A stretch of 46,890 bases of DNA from Xenophilus azovorans DSM 13620 (GTDB taxonomy: Bacteria > Pseudomonadota > Gammaproteobacteria > Burkholderiales > Burkholderiaceae_C), in NCBI RefSeq assembly GCF_000745855.1, contig NZ_JQKD01000041.1:1-46890 (forward strand), in the 5' to 3' direction. Shown piece after piece: positions 8,320 to 16,533 of the stretch; position 1 is the stretch's first letter; each line of letters begins with the position of its first letter. The notes below the pieces were generated by a model. That model saw only the letters and a list, made by a program, of their open reading frames with translations. It had not been told where the DNA came from and did not search any database. Made by a program: the position numbers and the translations under genes.

Positions 8320-9744
8320 TCATAGCGTGGCGCGCACCCGCACGAAGGTCTTCCAGAACGCCGCGTCCTGTGTCGTCGCGAAGTTGATGCGCATCAGCGT
8401 GGTCGGCGCGCGGCGGGCGTGGAACAGCGAGCCCGGCGCGAGCAGGTAGCCCTCGTCCAGCATGCGCTGCGTCAGCGTGTCGGTGTCCACGCCTGTCTGG
8501 ACCCAGCCGAACAGGCCGGCCGGCTCGGCGGCCAGCGTGCACCCGTGCGCCAGCGCCAGCTTCACCGCACGGGCACGGGCGCCGTCCAGCCGCAGGCGGA
8601 TGCGCTCGACGTGCCGGCGCAGCTGGCCCTGGTCGATGCACCAGGCCAGCGCCCGCTCGAACAGCGCCGGCGTGGTGAGGGTGGCCAGCAGCTTGGTCTC
8701 CAGCAGCCGCTCGACCAGGGCCGGCGAGGCGGTGAGGAAGCCGATGCGCCAGTTGGGCGCCAGGATCTTGGCGAAGCCGCTGACGTAGATGGTGCGCGAG
8801 AGGCCGTCCAGCACCGACAGGCGCGTGGCGTGCTCGGGCGCGAGGTGGCTGTAGGTGTCGTCCTCGACGATGTGGAAGTCGTGCTGCTGCGCCATCTGCA
8901 GCACGCGGTACGCGCTGGCCGGCGAGAGGCAGTGGCCGGTCGGGTTGTGCAGCACGCTGACGCTGACGAAGAGCTTGGGCGCATGCGCCTCGCAGTAGCG
9001 CTGCATCACCTCCAGGTCGGGCCCGTCGGCGCGGCGCGGCACGGGCAGCACGCGCATGCCCAGCGCCTCCAGCCGCGCGAACTCCACCGCCCAGCCGGGC
9101 TCCTCCACCATCACCGGGTCGCCGGCGCGCAGCAGGGTGCGGCTGACGATGTCCAGCGCGTGCGTGGCGCCCACGGTGGTGACGATCTGCGCCGGCGGCA
9201 CCTCCAGCTGGATGCCGGCCAGCTTCTTCGCCAGGCTGCGGCGCAGGCCGGCGTCGCCGGCCGGGTCGCCGTACTGCAGCGAGAACTCCTGCAGCGCCTT
9301 CACGCCGGTGACGCGGCGCACCGCGGCGGGCATGAAGCTGCTCTCCAGCCAGTCGGGCGGCAGCACGCCCATGCCGGGCTGGGGCTTGTCGCTCTGGCGG
9401 TGGAACATGCCGCGGATCAGCGTGCTGGCGTCGGCCGGCGCGGCGGCCAGCACGGTGGCGGTGGGCGCCGACGCCTCGTCGGCCGCGCCGCGCCCGGGGC
9501 GCGCCGGCGCCGCGGCTTCGCTGCGCACGTAGAAGCCGCGCTGGCGGCGCGCCTCGACCAGCCCCTGCGCGAGCAGCTGGTCGTAGGCGGCCACCACGGT
9601 GTGCGGGCTCACGCCCTGCTGGCGCGCGCATTCGCGCACCGAGGGCAGGCGCGCGCCGGGCGCCAGCAGGCGGTTGCGGATGCGCTCGGCAAAGCGGTCG
9701 GCGAGCTGCTCGGTCAGCGTCTGGGCGGATGTTCGTGTCAGCAT
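8320..9744 (-). CDS. MocR-type regulator (GntR helix-turn-helix fused to PLP aminotransferase domain)
   Basis: A 474-residue protein. The N-terminal GntR winged helix (about residues 8-75) includes RLPSVRECARQQGVSPHTVV. It is followed by a fold-type I aminotransferase domain with the PLP-lysine motif SGFAKILAPNWRIG. MocR regulators sense PLP or an amino-acid/PLP adduct through this domain. The start MLTRTSAQTLTEQ was chosen over an ATG 39 bases upstream, which would run into the operator. It is divergent from a LysE/EamA/aminotransferase operon, with a perfect 12-bp inverted repeat between them, so it very likely controls that operon and itself. The effector is unknown. Confidence 0.9.
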   Translation of the reverse strand: MLTRTSAQTLTEQLADRFAERIRNRLLAPGARLPSVRECARQQGVSPHTVVAAYDQLLAQGLVEARRQRGFYVRSEAAAPARPGRGAADEASAPTATVLAAAPADASTLIRGMFHRQSDKPQPGMGVLPPDWLESSFMPAAVRRVTGVKALQEFSLQYGDPAGDAGLRRSLAKKLAGIQLEVPPAQIVTTVGATHALDIVSRTLLRAGDPVMVEEPGWAVEFARLEALGMRVLPVPRRADGPDLEVMQRYCEAHAPKLFVSVSVLHNPTGHCLSPASAYRVLQMAQQHDFHIVEDDTYSHLAPEHATRLSVLDGLSRTIYVSGFAKILAPNWRIGFLTASPALVERLLETKLLATLTTPALFERALAWCIDQGQLRRHVERIRLRLDGARARAVKLALAHGCTLAAEPAGLFGWVQTGVDTDTLTQRMLDEGYLLAPGSLFHARRAPTTLMRINFATTQDAAFWKTFVRVRATL

Positions 9745-9762
9745 GCGTGTGTCGGCGCGGTG

Positions 9763-9804
9763 ACCAGTACAGATGGCCCTCAATGTTCTCGAATCTGTAC
9801 TGGT
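9763..9804. promoter_or_regulatory. MocR operator: 12-bp perfect inverted repeat
   Basis: ACCAGTACAGAT (9763-9774) and its exact reverse complement ATCTGTACTGGT (9793-9804) have centres 30 bp apart, about three helical turns. They lie between the divergent MocR and LysE genes. The half-site resembles the CTGTAC/GTACAG-type sites known for several MocR regulators. The right arm falls inside the spacer of a weak candidate promoter (TTCTCG at 9786, TAATGG near 9809) for the rightward operon, so binding could repress or remodel it. Confidence 0.75.
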
Positions 9805-9837
9805 TGTGTAATGGTCCTCAGTTTAGAGTGCGTTTCC

Positions 9838-10437
9838 ATGGAATGGCAAGAATTCACGGCACTGCTGGTGCTGGCCACGGCGATGAGCTTCACGCCCGGC
9901 CCCAACACCACGCTGGCCACGGCCCTCGCGGCCAACGGCGGGCTGCGCGGCGCGATGCGCTTCGTGGTCGCCGTGCCCTTCGGCTGGAGCCTGCTGCTGC
10001 TGCTCACGGCCGGCGGCCTGGGCGCGCTGGTGACAGCCGTGCCGGCGGCGCGGCTGGCAGTCAAGGCGCTGGGCATCGCCTACCTTCTGTGGCTGGCCTT
10101 CAAGCTGTCGCAAAGCGGCCGGCTGGGCCAGGCCGACGGCGCGCGCATGCAGGTCGGCTTCTGGCAGGGCGTGGGCCTGCAGTTCGTGAACATCAAGGCC
10201 TGGCTGCTGGCGCTGGCGATCGTGGCCGGCTGGGTGGCCGGCAAGGCCGACGCGGCGCAGCGCACGGGGCTGGTGCTGGTGGTGATGCTGCTGTTCGCCT
10301 TCGCCAGCAACTTCCTCTATGCGGCGGCCGGCGCGCTGCTGCGCCGGTGGCTCGCGCAGGGCACCCGCCTGCTCTGGTTCAACCGTGCGATGGCGCTGGT
10401 GCTGGTGCTCACCGCGGCCTGGATGGCGGTCGCATGA
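9838..10437 (+). CDS. LysE-family amino-acid exporter
   Basis: A 199-residue inner-membrane protein with about six hydrophobic segments. It has the family N-terminal signature MSFTPGPNTTLATALAANGG and the mid-protein FVNIKAW motif. LysE/RhtB proteins export amino acids or related compounds. It is the first gene of the operon facing the MocR regulator. Its stop overlaps the next start in ATGA, so the next exporter is translationally coupled. Substrate is unknown. Confidence 0.9.
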   Translation: MEWQEFTALLVLATAMSFTPGPNTTLATALAANGGLRGAMRFVVAVPFGWSLLLLLTAGGLGALVTAVPAARLAVKALGIAYLLWLAFKLSQSGRLGQADGARMQVGFWQGVGLQFVNIKAWLLALAIVAGWVAGKADAAQRTGLVLVVMLLFAFASNFLYAAAGALLRRWLAQGTRLLWFNRAMALVLVLTAAWMAVA

Positions 10438-11402
10438 CGGCGGCGCACAGGCCGACGCGCGAAGAGACGCTGGGGCTGTGGCTGGGCGTGCTGGGCGTGG
10501 CGTTCTTCGGCATCACGCTGCCGGCCACGCGGCTGGCCACCGGCACGGCGGAGGCGCCGCAGCTCTCGCCCTGGTTCGTGACGGTGGGGCGCGCGGCGCT
10601 GGCCGGCGCGCTGTCGGCGGTCTTCCTGCTCGCCACGCGCTCGCCGCGCCCGCAGCCGCACCAGTGGAAGCCGCTGGCGATGGCGGTGCTGGGCAACGTG
10701 ATCGGCTATCCGCTGCTGCTGGCCTATGCGCTGCGCAGCGTCACCGCCGGCCATGCAGCCGTGATCACGGCGCTGCTGCCGCTGGTGACGGCCGCCGTCG
10801 CGGCCTGGGTGCTGCACCAGCGCGCGCGGCTGGGCTTCTGGGTCTGCGCGGTGCTGGGCAGCGCGCTGGTGGTGGCCTTCTCGCTGCTGCGCGCCTGGCA
10901 GCAGGGGCACGGCTTCGGCTTCGAGTGGGCCGACGTGCTGCTGGTCGGCGCGGTGATCGCTGCCTCGGTGGGCTACATCTACGGCGCGCAGGTCACGCCG
11001 GCGCTGGGCGCGGAGCGCGTCATCTGCTGGGTGTGCGTGATGGCGCTGCCGCTCACGCTGCCCGCCACCGTCGCGCTGTGGCCCGACCGGCCGGCGGCCC
11101 CCTCGGCCTGGGCCGGCTTCGTCTACCTCGGGGTGTTCTCGATGTGGATGGGCTTCTTCGCCTGGTACCGCGGGCTGGCCATGGGCGGCGCCCTGCGCGT
11201 GAGCCAGACGCAACTCCTCCAGCCCTTCTTCTCGATCCTCGCCTCGATCCCCCTGCTGGGCGAGCCGCTGGACGTGGTGACGCTCGGCTTCGCCGCGGCC
11301 GTGGTGGCCACGGTGGTGGCGGGCAAGAAGTTCTCCCAACCTGCCGCGGCGGACAGCGCCCGGCGCACGCCCGACACAACGACATCAAGGAGCCCCTCAT
11401 GA
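10434..11402 (+). CDS. EamA-family (DMT) transporter
   Basis: A 322-residue inner-membrane protein with about ten predicted helices in two EamA repeats (for example LGNVIGYPLLLAYALRSVTA in repeat 1 and FVYLGVFSMWMGFFAWYRGL in repeat 2). DMT exporters move amino acids, nucleosides or other metabolites. It begins inside the LysE stop and ends overlapping the aminotransferase start (both ATGA-type), an arrangement typical of one translational unit. The C-terminal ~20 residues are polar and Thr/Ser-rich. Confidence 0.88.
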   Translation: MTAAHRPTREETLGLWLGVLGVAFFGITLPATRLATGTAEAPQLSPWFVTVGRAALAGALSAVFLLATRSPRPQPHQWKPLAMAVLGNVIGYPLLLAYALRSVTAGHAAVITALLPLVTAAVAAWVLHQRARLGFWVCAVLGSALVVAFSLLRAWQQGHGFGFEWADVLLVGAVIAASVGYIYGAQVTPALGAERVICWVCVMALPLTLPATVALWPDRPAAPSAWAGFVYLGVFSMWMGFFAWYRGLAMGGALRVSQTQLLQPFFSILASIPLLGEPLDVVTLGFAAAVVATVVAGKKFSQPAAADSARRTPDTTTSRSPS

Positions 11403-12577
11403 CGATGACCTGGACCCTCGCCGCCCGCGCGGAAAAGATGAACCCCTCGGCGATCCGCGAGATCCTGAAGGTCACCGAGCGCCCGGACGTCATCAGCCTG
11501 GCCGGCGGCCTGCCCTCGCCGAAGACCTTCCCGGTGAGCGAGTTCGCCGCCGCCTGCGCCGAGGTGCTGGCCACCGACGGCCAGGCCGCGCTGCAGTACG
11601 CCGCCAGCGAGGGCTACGCGCCGCTGCGCCAGGCGGTGGCCGGCATGCTGCCGTGGGACGTGGACCCGGCGCAGGTGCTGATCACCACCGGCTCGCAGCA
11701 GGGCCTGGACCTGATCGCCAAGGTGCTGCTCGACCCGGGCAGCAAGGTGCTGGTGGAGACGCCCACCTACCTGGGCGCGCTGCAGGCCTTCAGCCCGATG
11801 GAGCCGCAGGCGGTGAGCGTGGCGAGCGACCACGAGGGCGTGCTGGCGGACGACCTGCGATCAAAGGCGAAGGACGCGCGTTTCATCTACCTGCTGCCCA
11901 ACTTCCAGAACCCCACCGGCCACACGATGAGCGAGGCGCGCCGCGCCGCCGTCTCGGCCGTCGCCGCCGAGGCCGGCCTGCCGATCGTCGAGGACAACCC
12001 TTACGGCGAGCTGTGGTTCGACCAGCCGCCGCCGGCGCCGCTCACGGCCCGCAACCCCGAGGGCGGCATCTACCTGGGCTCCTTCTCCAAGGTGCTGGCG
12101 CCGGGCCTGCGGCTGGGCTTCCTGGTCGCGCCGAAGGCGATCTTCCCCAAGCTGCTGCAGGCCAAGCAGGCGGTGGACCTGCACACGCCCATCTTCACCC
12201 AGCGCATGGTGACTGCGGTGATGAAGGACGGCTTCCTCGACCGCCACGTGCCGACCATCCGCGCGCTCTACAGGCAGCAGCGCGATGCGATGGTGGCGGC
12301 GCTGCGCCGGGAGTTGCGCGGCCTGGACGTCGAGTTCAACGTGCCCGCCGGCGGCATGTTCCTGTGGCTGCGACTGCCCGAGGGCATCGACACCACCGCG
12401 CTGCTGGCGCGTGCGGTGGAGCGCCACGTGGCCTTCGTGCCCGGCGCGCCCTTCTACGCCGGCGAGCCGGACGTGCGCACGCTGCGGCTGTCCTTTGTCA
12501 CCGCCACGCCCGAGCAGATCGCCACCGCCGTCGCCGCGCTGGCCGACGCCGTGCGCGAGGCGCTGGGGAGGAAGTGA
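11399..12577 (+). CDS. PLP-dependent aminotransferase (LysN/2-aminoadipate aminotransferase-like)
   Basis: A 392-residue fold-type I aminotransferase. It opens MTMTWTLAARAEKMNPSAIR, resembling the LysN/aromatic aminotransferase group, with the substrate-loop motif VISLAGGLPSPKTFP and the PLP-lysine motif GSFSKVLAPGLRLGF. LLPNFQNPTGHTMS supplies the conserved cofactor contact. Members transaminate 2-aminoadipate, aromatic or branched amino acids; the exact substrate cannot be assigned. It is the third gene of the MocR-controlled operon, overlapping the transporter before it. Confidence 0.88.
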   Translation: MTMTWTLAARAEKMNPSAIREILKVTERPDVISLAGGLPSPKTFPVSEFAAACAEVLATDGQAALQYAASEGYAPLRQAVAGMLPWDVDPAQVLITTGSQQGLDLIAKVLLDPGSKVLVETPTYLGALQAFSPMEPQAVSVASDHEGVLADDLRSKAKDARFIYLLPNFQNPTGHTMSEARRAAVSAVAAEAGLPIVEDNPYGELWFDQPPPAPLTARNPEGGIYLGSFSKVLAPGLRLGFLVAPKAIFPKLLQAKQAVDLHTPIFTQRMVTAVMKDGFLDRHVPTIRALYRQQRDAMVAALRRELRGLDVEFNVPAGGMFLWLRLPEGIDTTALLARAVERHVAFVPGAPFYAGEPDVRTLRLSFVTATPEQIATAVAALADAVREALGRK

Positions 12578-12582
12578 ACGCC

Positions 12583-13215
12583 ATGCTGAACATCTGGGGC
12601 CGCATCAGCTCGATCAACGTGCGCAAGGTGGTGTGGTGCGCGCAGGAGCTGGGCCTGGACTTCCAGCGCACCGAGGCCGGCGGCAAGTACGGCGTGGTGC
12701 AGTCGCCCGAGTACCTGGCGCTGAACCCGAACGCGCTGGTGCCCGCCATCAGCGACGACGGCGGCTTTGTCTTGTGGGAGTCGAACGTGATCGTGCGCTA
12801 CCTGTGCGCCCGGCACTGGACGCGGCAGCTCTACCCCGAGCAGCTGCCCGAGCGTTTCGACGCCGAGCGCTGGATGGACTGGCAGCAGACCACGCTCAAC
12901 CGCGTGAGCGGCGGCGCCTTCCTGCAACTGGTGCGCACGCCGCCGGCCGAGCGCGACGCGCAGGTGATCGCGCAGTCGGTCGCCGCCACCGAGCCGCTGA
13001 TGGCGATGCTCGACGCCCACCTCGCCACACGGCCCTTCATGGCCGGCGAGCGCTTCACCATGGCCGACATCCCCATCGGCTGCGAGGTGCACCGCTGGTT
13101 CGGCCTGCCGCCGGCCGAGTACCGGCACCCGAGCTGGCCGCACCTGGAGCGCTGGTTCGCCGAGGTGCAGGCCCGCCCCGGCGCACGCGGCGTGCTGGAT
13201 CTCCCCCTGGAATGA
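12583..13215 (+). CDS. Glutathione S-transferase family protein
   Basis: A 210-residue cytosolic protein. The N-terminal thioredoxin-like domain opens MLNIWGRISSINVRKVVWC and contains LALNPNALVPAI and WESNVIVRYL, the glutathione-contacting segments. The C-terminal helical domain contains FTMADIPIGCEVHRW, matching the GST N-capping box. It starts 5 bp after the aminotransferase stop, and its own stop overlaps the PhzF start in ATGA. Role in the operon is unknown; detoxification of an electrophilic intermediate is one possibility. Confidence 0.88.
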   Translation: MLNIWGRISSINVRKVVWCAQELGLDFQRTEAGGKYGVVQSPEYLALNPNALVPAISDDGGFVLWESNVIVRYLCARHWTRQLYPEQLPERFDAERWMDWQQTTLNRVSGGAFLQLVRTPPAERDAQVIAQSVAATEPLMAMLDAHLATRPFMAGERFTMADIPIGCEVHRWFGLPPAEYRHPSWPHLERWFAEVQARPGARGVLDLPLE

Positions 13216-14156
13216 CCACCGTGACCTCCTCTCGCCCCTTCCAGCAAGTCGACGTCTTCACCGGCACGCCCGGCTTCGGCAACCCGCTCGCGATCGTGCT
13301 CGACGCCGAAGGCCTCGCCGACGAGGCGATGCAGCGCTTCGCGCGCTGGACGAACTTGTCGGAAACCACCTTCGTGCTGCCGCCCACCGACCCGGCGGCC
13401 GACTACCGCGTGCGTATCTTCACGCCCGGCGGCGAGTTGTCCTTCGCCGGCCACCCGACGCTGGGCACCTGCCATGCGTGGCTGCGCGCCGGCGGCCAGC
13501 CGCGCCGCAAGGGCCGCGTGGTGCAGCAGTGCGCCGTCGGGCTGGTGGACATCCGCGCCGGCGAGCGGCTGGCCTTCGCCGCGCCGCCGGTCAGGCGCAG
13601 CGCGCCGAGCCCGATGCTGCTGGCCAAGGTGGCCGCCGCCCTGGGCCTGAAGGCGCCGCAGATCCTCGCCGCGCAGATGCTGGACAACGGCCCGGTGTGG
13701 CTGGGCCTGCTGCTGGCCGACGACGAGGCCGTGCTGTCGTTGCGGCCCGACCACCGCGCGCTGCGCGAGCTGGGGCAGAAGATCGGCGTCGCCGGGCTGC
13801 CGGCCTCGCAGGCGTCGCCGTTCCTGATCGGCCGCTCCAGCCGCGAGGCGCGCGCCTTCGGCGGCCGCCAGGACGAAGGCGACGTCGCCGTGGCCGAGCG
13901 CGAGGACGCGGTGGACCTGGAAGTGCGCGCCTTCGCCGCGCCCATCGGCGTGGACGAGGACCCGGTCACCGGCAGCCTCAACGCCAGCCTGGCGCAGTGG
14001 CTGATCGCCGAGGGCCACCTGGGCGAGCGCTACGTCGCCGGCCAGGGGCAGTGCCTGGGGCGCGACGGCCGCGTCTTCATCGAGCGCGACGCGGAGGGCC
14101 AGGTGTGGGTGGGCGGCGACGTCGCGCCCTGCATCGAGGGCCGCGTGGCACTGTGA
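13212..14156 (+). CDS. PhzF-family isomerase-like protein
   Basis: A 314-residue protein with the two-lobed diaminopimelate-epimerase-like fold of PhzF. The catalytic glutamate lies in TNLSETTFVLPP. GELSFAGHPTLGTCHAWL and DEDPVTGSLNASLAQWL are the other family signatures. PhzF isomerises a dihydro-hydroxyanthranilate in phenazine synthesis, but most homologues lie outside phenazine clusters and have unknown substrates; no phenazine genes are visible here. It is translationally coupled to the GST gene. Confidence 0.88.
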   Translation: MTTVTSSRPFQQVDVFTGTPGFGNPLAIVLDAEGLADEAMQRFARWTNLSETTFVLPPTDPAADYRVRIFTPGGELSFAGHPTLGTCHAWLRAGGQPRRKGRVVQQCAVGLVDIRAGERLAFAAPPVRRSAPSPMLLAKVAAALGLKAPQILAAQMLDNGPVWLGLLLADDEAVLSLRPDHRALRELGQKIGVAGLPASQASPFLIGRSSREARAFGGRQDEGDVAVAEREDAVDLEVRAFAAPIGVDEDPVTGSLNASLAQWLIAEGHLGERYVAGQGQCLGRDGRVFIERDAEGQVWVGGDVAPCIEGRVAL

Positions 14157-14186
14157 GCCCCCGCCCGGCCGCTCCGAAGGGGGCTC
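14155..14186 (+). promoter_or_regulatory. Intra-operon hairpin between phzF-like and VOC genes
   Basis: GAGCCCCC (14155-14162) and GGGGGCTC (14179-14186) form a perfect 8-bp stem with a 16-nt loop, beginning at the PhzF stop codon. There is no T tract, so it is more likely an RNA-processing or stability element than a full terminator. It sits in the only sizeable gap of the eight-gene operon. Confidence 0.4.
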
Positions 14187-14212
14187 GCACCGCAGCGCGC
14201 CAGCGCGAAGGT

Positions 14213-14917
14213 ATGCCGATGTCCTCGCAGATCGACCACCTCGTCGTCGCCGCCGCCTCGCTGGCCGAGGGCGTGGCCTGGTGCGAGGCGACGCTGGGCG
14301 TCACGCCCGCGCCCGGCGGCGCGCACCCGCTGATGGGCACGCACAACCGGCTGCTGGCGCTGGGCGGTGCCGGCTTCCCGCGCTGCTACCTGGAGATCAT
14401 CGCCATCGACCACGGCGCGCAGCCCACCCGCGCCCGCGGCCTGCGGCGCTGGTTCGACCTGGACGACCCGGTGCTCCAGGCCGGCCTGGAGCACGACGGC
14501 CCGCGCCTGGTGCACTGGGTCGCCCGCGTGCCCGACATGCACGCCGCCGTGCAGGCGCTGGCCGCCGGGCCGGCGCCGATCGACCGCGGCGCGGTGCTCG
14601 CGGCCTCGCGGCAGACGCCTGCCGGCCGCCTGCAGTGGCAGATCACCGTGCGCGACGACGGCCAGCGCCTCTTCTACGGCGCGCTGCCCACGCTGATCCA
14701 GTGGGGCGGCGACGCGCACCCCGCCGACAGCCTGCCGCACGCCGGTGTCGACCTGCTGGACCTGCAGGCGGCGCACCCGCGGCCCGAGGCGCTGCGCCCG
14801 GCGCTGGCGGCGCTGGGCCTGCAGGACACCGTGCCGGTGGAGGCCGGCGCCCCCAGCCTGGCCGCGCGGCTGCGCACGCCGCGCGGCGAGGCCACGCTCG
14901 CATCGAAAGGACTCTGA
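14213..14917 (+). CDS. VOC-family (glyoxalase-like) protein
   Basis: A 234-residue protein opening MPMSSQIDHLVVAAASLAEG, with GVTPAPGGAHPLMGTHNRL, the N-terminal signature of the glyoxalase-like (vicinal oxygen chelate) superfamily. Two ATGs six bases apart are possible; the second (14219) has better spacing to GAAGG. Substrate and metal are unknown. The gene follows the PhzF-like gene after a 56-bp gap with a hairpin, and ends TGATGA with the next exporter. Confidence 0.8.
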   Translation: MPMSSQIDHLVVAAASLAEGVAWCEATLGVTPAPGGAHPLMGTHNRLLALGGAGFPRCYLEIIAIDHGAQPTRARGLRRWFDLDDPVLQAGLEHDGPRLVHWVARVPDMHAAVQALAAGPAPIDRGAVLAASRQTPAGRLQWQITVRDDGQRLFYGALPTLIQWGGDAHPADSLPHAGVDLLDLQAAHPRPEALRPALAALGLQDTVPVEAGAPSLAARLRTPRGEATLASKGL

Positions 14918-15549
14918 TGACCGGCCTGCACGAACTGCTGTTCTTCTCCCTGGCCGCCCTGGTGCTGGTGCTCACGCCGGGGCCGAACATGATCTATTGC
15001 GTCTCGCGCGCGCTGTGCCAGGGCCGCGCGGCGGGGCTGCTCTCGCTGGCCGGGGTGCTGCTGGGCTTCGTCGTGCACCTGATGGCGGCCTCGCTGGGCC
15101 TCACGGCGCTGCTGCTGGCCGTGCCCTTCGCCTTCGATGCGATCCGGCTGGCCGGCGCGGCCTACCTGGCGTGGCTGGCCTGGCAGGCGGTGAAGCCGGG
15201 CGGCGCGGCGCCCTTCCAGCCGCGCACCCTGCCGACCGACCCGCCGCGCCGGCTGTTCGCCATGGGCTTCCTCACCAACGTGCTGAACCCGAAGGTGGCG
15301 ATGTTCTACCTTTCCTTCTTCCCGCAGTTCCTGCACCCGGACCAGGGCTCGGTGCTGCTGCAGAGCCTGAAGCTGGGCGCGATCCAGATCGGCATCAGCG
15401 GCGCGGTGAACTGCGCGCTGGTGCTGGGCGCGGCCGGCATCACCGTCTTCCTCTCGCGCAGCGAGGGCTGGCTGCGCGCCCAGCGCTGGGTGATGGGCAG
15501 CGTGCTGGCCGCGCTGGCGGTGCGTATCGCCCTGCCCGAACGCAAGTGA
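14917..15549 (+). CDS. Second LysE-family exporter
   Basis: A 210-residue inner-membrane protein with about six hydrophobic segments and the LysE/RhtB signature VLVLTPGPNMIYCVSRALCQ. It also has MGFLTNVLNPKVAMFYLSFF, the second conserved motif of the RhtB subgroup. It shares one base with the VOC stop (TGATGA), indicating coupling. It is distinct in sequence from the first exporter of the operon, which lacks the NPK motif. The substrate is probably an amino acid but cannot be named. Confidence 0.9.
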   Translation: MTGLHELLFFSLAALVLVLTPGPNMIYCVSRALCQGRAAGLLSLAGVLLGFVVHLMAASLGLTALLLAVPFAFDAIRLAGAAYLAWLAWQAVKPGGAAPFQPRTLPTDPPRRLFAMGFLTNVLNPKVAMFYLSFFPQFLHPDQGSVLLQSLKLGAIQIGISGAVNCALVLGAAGITVFLSRSEGWLRAQRWVMGSVLAALAVRIALPERK

Positions 15550-15557
15550 GGCCCGCC

Positions 15558-16523
15558 ATGCGATTCACCGCCGACGAGATCGCCGACGCACGGCGCACCG
15601 TGCAGGCCGCGCTGCCGCCCACGCCGCAGTACGCCTGGCCGCTGCTGGCCGAGGCGCTGGGCTGCGAGGTCTGGCTCAAGCACGAGAACCACACGCCCGT
15701 GGGTGCCTTCAAGCTCCGCGGCGGGCTGACCTACTTCGACGCGCTGCGGCGCACGCAGCCCGGCGTGCGGCACGTCATCAGCGCCACGCGCGGCAACCAC
15801 GGCCAGTCGGTCGGCTTCGCGGCGCGGCGGCACGGCCTGGCGGCCACCATCGTGGTGCCGCACGGCAACTCGGTGGAGAAGAACGCCGCCATGCGCGCCC
15901 TGGGCGTCACGCTGGTCGAGCACGGCGATGACTTCCAGGCCGCCGCCGAGCATGCGGCGGAACTGGCCGAGGCGCAGGGCCTGCATCGCGTGCCGAGCTT
16001 CGACCGTGAGCTGGTGCGCGGCGTGGCGACGGCCTGCGTCGAGTTCTTCGAAGCGCTGCGCGACGCACCGCCGGAGGTGCTGTTCGTGCCCATCGGCCTG
16101 GGCTCGGGCTTCGCCGCCGCCGCGGCGGCGCGGGCGCACGCGGGGGTGAAGACCCGGCTGGTGGGCGTGGTGTCGGCGCATGCGACGGCGTACCTCGATT
16201 CCTGGCGCGCCGGCCATGCCGTGGAGGCGCCGGTGAGCACGGTGCTGGCCGACGGCATGGCCTGCCGCACGCCGGTGCCCGAATCGCTGGAGGTGCTGCG
16301 CCGCGAGGCCGACGACGTGGTCGCCGTCACCGACGAGGAGGTGGCCGCCGCCATGCGCCTGCTCTACCGCGCCACCCACAACCTGGCCGAGGGGGCCGGC
16401 GCCGCCGCGCTGGCCGCCGCGATGCAGCAGCGCGAACGCTGGGCCGGGCGGCGGGTGGGCGTGATGCTCACCGGCGGCAACGTGGACGCGCCGCTGTTCG
16501 CGCAGGTGCTGCGCGGCGCGTAG
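15558..16523 (+). CDS. Threonine/serine dehydratase-like PLP enzyme
   Basis: A 321-residue fold-type II PLP enzyme. The PLP lysine is in HENHTPVGAFKLRGG, and ATRGNHGQSVGFAARRHG supplies the asparagine loop. GLGSGFAAAAAA is a degenerate phosphate-binding glycine loop, and LTGGNVD lies near the C-terminus. Length matches catabolic threonine dehydratases without an ACT regulatory domain. Related enzymes deaminate hydroxy-amino acids to 2-oxoacids and ammonia. It is last in the MocR-controlled operon, 8 bp after the exporter. Confidence 0.85.
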   Translation: MRFTADEIADARRTVQAALPPTPQYAWPLLAEALGCEVWLKHENHTPVGAFKLRGGLTYFDALRRTQPGVRHVISATRGNHGQSVGFAARRHGLAATIVVPHGNSVEKNAAMRALGVTLVEHGDDFQAAAEHAAELAEAQGLHRVPSFDRELVRGVATACVEFFEALRDAPPEVLFVPIGLGSGFAAAAAARAHAGVKTRLVGVVSAHATAYLDSWRAGHAVEAPVSTVLADGMACRTPVPESLEVLRREADDVVAVTDEEVAAAMRLLYRATHNLAEGAGAAALAAAMQQRERWAGRRVGVMLTGGNVDAPLFAQVLRGA

Positions 16524-16533
16524 CGCAGCGCCG

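Noticed and set aside
13212-14156. Phenazine biosynthesis based on the PhzF-like gene
   Set aside because: No other phz genes are present, and PhzF-like proteins are common outside phenazine clusters.
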